5,573 nucleotides of DNA from an uncultured Oscillibacter sp. (GTDB lineage: Bacteria; Bacillota; Clostridia; Oscillospirales; Oscillospiraceae): assembly GCA_946530565.1 (NCBI GenBank), contig CAMNAE010000126.1:1-5573 (forward strand). Reading direction: 5' to 3'. The notes below the pieces were generated by a model. That model had not been told where the DNA came from, did not search any database, and saw only the letters and a list, made by a program, of their open reading frames with translations. The position numbers were made by a program, and so were the translations under genes. Positions 3,555-5,573 of the stretch are shown here, one piece after another; positions within the stretch are counted from its first letter, which is position 1, and the number at the start of each line of letters is the position of its first letter.

Positions 3555-5507
3555 ATGAAAAAAAGCATTTTGACTTTCATTTTGCTGCTCCTTGTGAGCG
3601 TATTCTGCCTGCCGGTCCATGCGGCGGACACGGTCGGAAGCGGCAGCTGCGGCGCGGACGGGAGCAATGTGACTTGGACGCTCGACAGCAATGGCTGTCT
3701 CACGATCAGCGGCAGCGGCGCGATGGCGGATTACGCTTACGCAAACAGCTGCCCTTGGTATGATAACAGGGACTCTATCACATCCGTCACAGTCCTGCCC
3801 GGCGTCACAAGCGTCGGTGCCCACGCGTTTCAGTTCTGCTTTGAACTGGGAAGCGTGTCGCTTCCCTCCGGCATCACCGCGATCGGGGACAACGCTTTTG
3901 AAAGCTGCTTTCCGATGGCGGAGATCACGATCCCCGACGGCGTGAAGACCATCGGCAAAGAGGCCTTTTTTAAGTGCGGAAATCTGAAAAGCATCACGAT
4001 CCCTGAGGGCGTCGTTTCACTCGGCGCGTCCGCGTTCAACGAGTGTTACGCCCTTGAGTCCGTCTCGCTTCCGAATACGCTCACGACTCTTGATCACAAG
4101 CTCTTCCGGCAGTGCTGGGAACTCAGGGAGATCACGATCCCCGAAAGCCTCACCTCGATCGGGAACTACGTGTTCTATGAGTGTTTTGAGCTGAACGGCG
4201 TCCGTCTTCCCGCCGGGCTCAAAACGATCGGAAATGACGCTTTCTATGCCTGCCTTGCGCTGGACGGCGTCACCTTGCCCGAAGGACTCACGACCATCGG
4301 CGAGGAGGGATTCGCCAACTGCAAGAGCTTGAAAGAAGCGATCATTCCGGAGAGTGTCACTTCCCTTGGCGAGAGCGCCTACCTCGGCTGTGAGGCGCTG
4401 GTCCGCGCGAAGATCCCGCAAACGATCACATCGCTGTATTCAACGTTTTATGCCTGCAAAAGCATGACCGAAGTCACGATCCCGGAGAGTGTCACCAATA
4501 TCGGGGATATGACGTTTTGTCAATGCGAAAGCCTTGCACACATCGATCTTCCGCCGCAGCTCGTTTCGATCGGCGCCAATGCCTTTTCCGGCTGCAAGAG
4601 CCTTACGGAGATCACGTTTCCGGACACGCTTCGCAGCATCGGCAATTACGCATTCACCATCTGCCCGGGTCTGACGGAGATCACGCTTCCGGAGGGCTTT
4701 CAGAAGATCGGCTACCGGGCCTTTTACGCAAACGAGCATCTGCGCACGGTCCATCTTCCGGAGAGCCTCGAGAAGATCGGGGAAGACGCGTTCAGGGAAT
4801 GTACGCAGCTTCAGGGGATCGTCATTCCCAAAAACGTGAGCGACTTCGGAGCTTATGCCTTTACAGATTGCAGCCGACTCTCCGGCCTGACGCTCTCCGA
4901 CGGGCTCAAGGCCATCGGCCAGGCCGCGTTCTGGAATTGCGGGAGCCTGATGCGTGTTCACATCCCCGAGAGCATGACCAGGATCCCGAACACGGCCTTC
5001 CAAAACTGCAAAAACTTAACGACCGTCACGATCCCCGGCACCGTCAAAAGCGTCGGCCAGAGGGCCTTCAACAGCTGCGGCAGTCTGACTGACGTCTATT
5101 ACGGCGGAGATGAGTCAAAATGGGCTGCGGTCAGTGTCGATGCCTATAACGACCCGCTGCTTGCGGCCGCGCTCCACCTGAATGCCGCTGCACCTTCACT
5201 GCCGGAAGGCGTGATCCGGGTGAGAACGGCCTCCGGCTCCGACGAAAAGAGCATGCTGGAGGACATTGCAGCGGGCGGGGAGCTGGTCGTGGACCTGAAC
5301 GTCGCGCAAAAAGCCTTCTGCGTGGCAGCGCTCTGCGGCGCGGACGGCCGAATGCTCGCGCTGAACGTTGCGGAAGCAGCTCCGTATGAGAGCGGCATGT
5401 CGCTTGGCTTTACGTTTGAAAACGTCACCGGGGCGGCATCTCTTCAGCTGCTGCTCCTTGACGAAAGCCTGAGGCCATTGGCAGCTGTGCACGGGATCGC
5501 CGGATAA
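3555..5507 (+). CDS. Secreted BspA-type leucine-rich repeat protein
   Basis: A 650-residue exported protein, probably a surface or released binding protein; BspA-type (LRR_5) repeats are known for protein or host binding, but no partner can be named. MKKSILTFILLLLVSVFCLP plus VHA-A is a clear signal peptide, with cleavage after about residue 23. Residues 27-76 (VTWTLDSNGCLTISGSGAM, then CPWYDNRDSI) are the N-terminal cap usual in this family. Nineteen repeats of about 23 residues follow (77-512; consensus ITIPESVTSIGxxAFxxCxxL), closed by DVYYGGDESKW (513-523), the common end cap. Residues about 548-650 form a separate beta-rich domain (VAALCGADGRMLAL, LQLLLLDESLRPLAAV) seen at the end of many Clostridia surface proteins. 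No LPXTG motif, SLH domain or C-terminal membrane helix is present, so attachment is unclear. The ATG at 3555 starts the signal peptide; AAAGGT at 3537-3542 is a modest ribosome site with rather wide spacing, and a GTG at 3543 is less likely. The frame reaching 3492 begins inside the promoter. Confidence 0.93.
   Translation: MKKSILTFILLLLVSVFCLPVHAADTVGSGSCGADGSNVTWTLDSNGCLTISGSGAMADYAYANSCPWYDNRDSITSVTVLPGVTSVGAHAFQFCFELGSVSLPSGITAIGDNAFESCFPMAEITIPDGVKTIGKEAFFKCGNLKSITIPEGVVSLGASAFNECYALESVSLPNTLTTLDHKLFRQCWELREITIPESLTSIGNYVFYECFELNGVRLPAGLKTIGNDAFYACLALDGVTLPEGLTTIGEEGFANCKSLKEAIIPESVTSLGESAYLGCEALVRAKIPQTITSLYSTFYACKSMTEVTIPESVTNIGDMTFCQCESLAHIDLPPQLVSIGANAFSGCKSLTEITFPDTLRSIGNYAFTICPGLTEITLPEGFQKIGYRAFYANEHLRTVHLPESLEKIGEDAFRECTQLQGIVIPKNVSDFGAYAFTDCSRLSGLTLSDGLKAIGQAAFWNCGSLMRVHIPESMTRIPNTAFQNCKNLTTVTIPGTVKSVGQRAFNSCGSLTDVYYGGDESKWAAVSVDAYNDPLLAAALHLNAAAPSLPEGVIRVRTASGSDEKSMLEDIAAGGELVVDLNVAQKAFCVAALCGADGRMLALNVAEAAPYESGMSLGFTFENVTGAASLQLLLLDESLRPLAAVHGIAG
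3783..5090 (+). repeat. Nineteen diverged 69-bp repeats encoding BspA-type LRRs
   Basis: Units are 69 bases (23 residues), except the tenth (residues 284-305), which is 66. Short stretches such as ATCACGATCCC recur, but most positions have drifted, so this is an old duplication rather than a recent expansion. A cysteine column (AFxxCxxL) is kept in most units and is replaced by Asn in the fourteenth (YANEHL). These are coding repeats, not a CRISPR array. Confidence 0.93.
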
Positions 5508-5534
5508 GCGGTAAAGTGCAGGGAGTACCTTCAA

Positions 5535-5573
5535 GTGAATCTGTATCCGCAGGGAATAACAAGCCCGGCGTTT
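5535..5573 (+). CDS. Possible start of a further gene, cut by the window end
   Basis: After the LRR stop no terminator is visible. AGGGAG (5520-5525) lies 9 bases before a GTG at 5535, which opens a frame of 13 codons (VNLYPQGITSPAF) running off the window. The spacing fits a real start in the same transcript, but 13 codons cannot prove it. An equally short alternative is the tail of a minus-strand gene ending in a TGA at 5531-5533 (reading NAGLVIPCGYRFT). I cannot decide between them. Confidence 0.2.
   Translation, partial: MNLYPQGITSPAF

Noticed and set aside
4017..5003. Minus-strand open frames opposite the LRR gene (4017-4421 and 4440-5003)
   Set aside because: Their regular pattern mirrors the 69-bp LRR repeats; there are no ribosome sites or recognisable domains.
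3783..5090. Regularly spaced repeats as a CRISPR array
   Set aside because: The units are diverged, coding throughout, and have no identical repeat/unique spacer pattern; they translate into BspA-type LRRs.
1..5573. tRNA, rRNA, SRP RNA, insertion sequence, prophage or defence genes
   Set aside because: I saw no cloverleaf, rRNA or SRP RNA signature, transposase, integrase, terminal repeat or defence-type domain on either strand.

Overview
The window looks like chromosomal DNA of a GC-rich, gut-type Clostridia bacterium (Oscillospiraceae/Ruminococcaceae-like). This is inferred from the dnaX-ybaB pair, strong AAGGAGG-type ribosome binding sites, sigma-A-like promoters, GC-rich coding with a Firmicutes protein repertoire, and a BspA-type leucine-rich repeat surface protein. 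No marker in the window fixes the genus.

Layout. (1) Positions 1-1506, plus strand: the 3' part of dnaX (DNA polymerase III gamma/tau subunit), then ybaB (nucleoid-associated protein). A strong intrinsic terminator at 1536-1587 closes this operon, so recR, the usual third member, does not follow. (2) 1592-2500, minus strand: a 302-residue double zinc-ribbon protein of unknown function that converges on ybaB. (3) 2501-2812 is 312 bases without a gene. Reading in the minus direction it holds the terminator of the nitroreductase gene (2718-2759), an extended -10 promoter for the zinc-ribbon gene with an inverted repeat inside it (2645-2673), and a long inverted repeat around the inferred transcription start (2577-2642). 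(4) 2813-3337, minus strand: a small nitroreductase-family flavoprotein. (5) 3338-3554: a divergent control region with one promoter for the nitroreductase and one for the next gene. (6) 3555-5507, plus strand: a secreted protein with 19 BspA-type leucine-rich repeats and a C-terminal domain. (7) 5508-5573: no terminator; possibly the first codons of another gene.

How the genes relate. dnaX and ybaB form a replication/nucleoid housekeeping unit. The zinc-ribbon and nitroreductase genes are separated by a terminator and have separate promoters, but those promoters share a 15-base pattern (AAACTGTG-N-TATACT), so a common response is possible. The LRR protein has its own near-consensus promoter and acts outside the membrane; nothing links it functionally to its neighbours.

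Overall, the genes are mostly ordinary and I did not find a convincing new defence, mobile or RNA system. The points most worth a second look are the unassigned zinc-ribbon protein with its structured promoter and leader, the promoter pattern it shares with the nitroreductase gene, and the dnaX-ybaB unit ending without recR.
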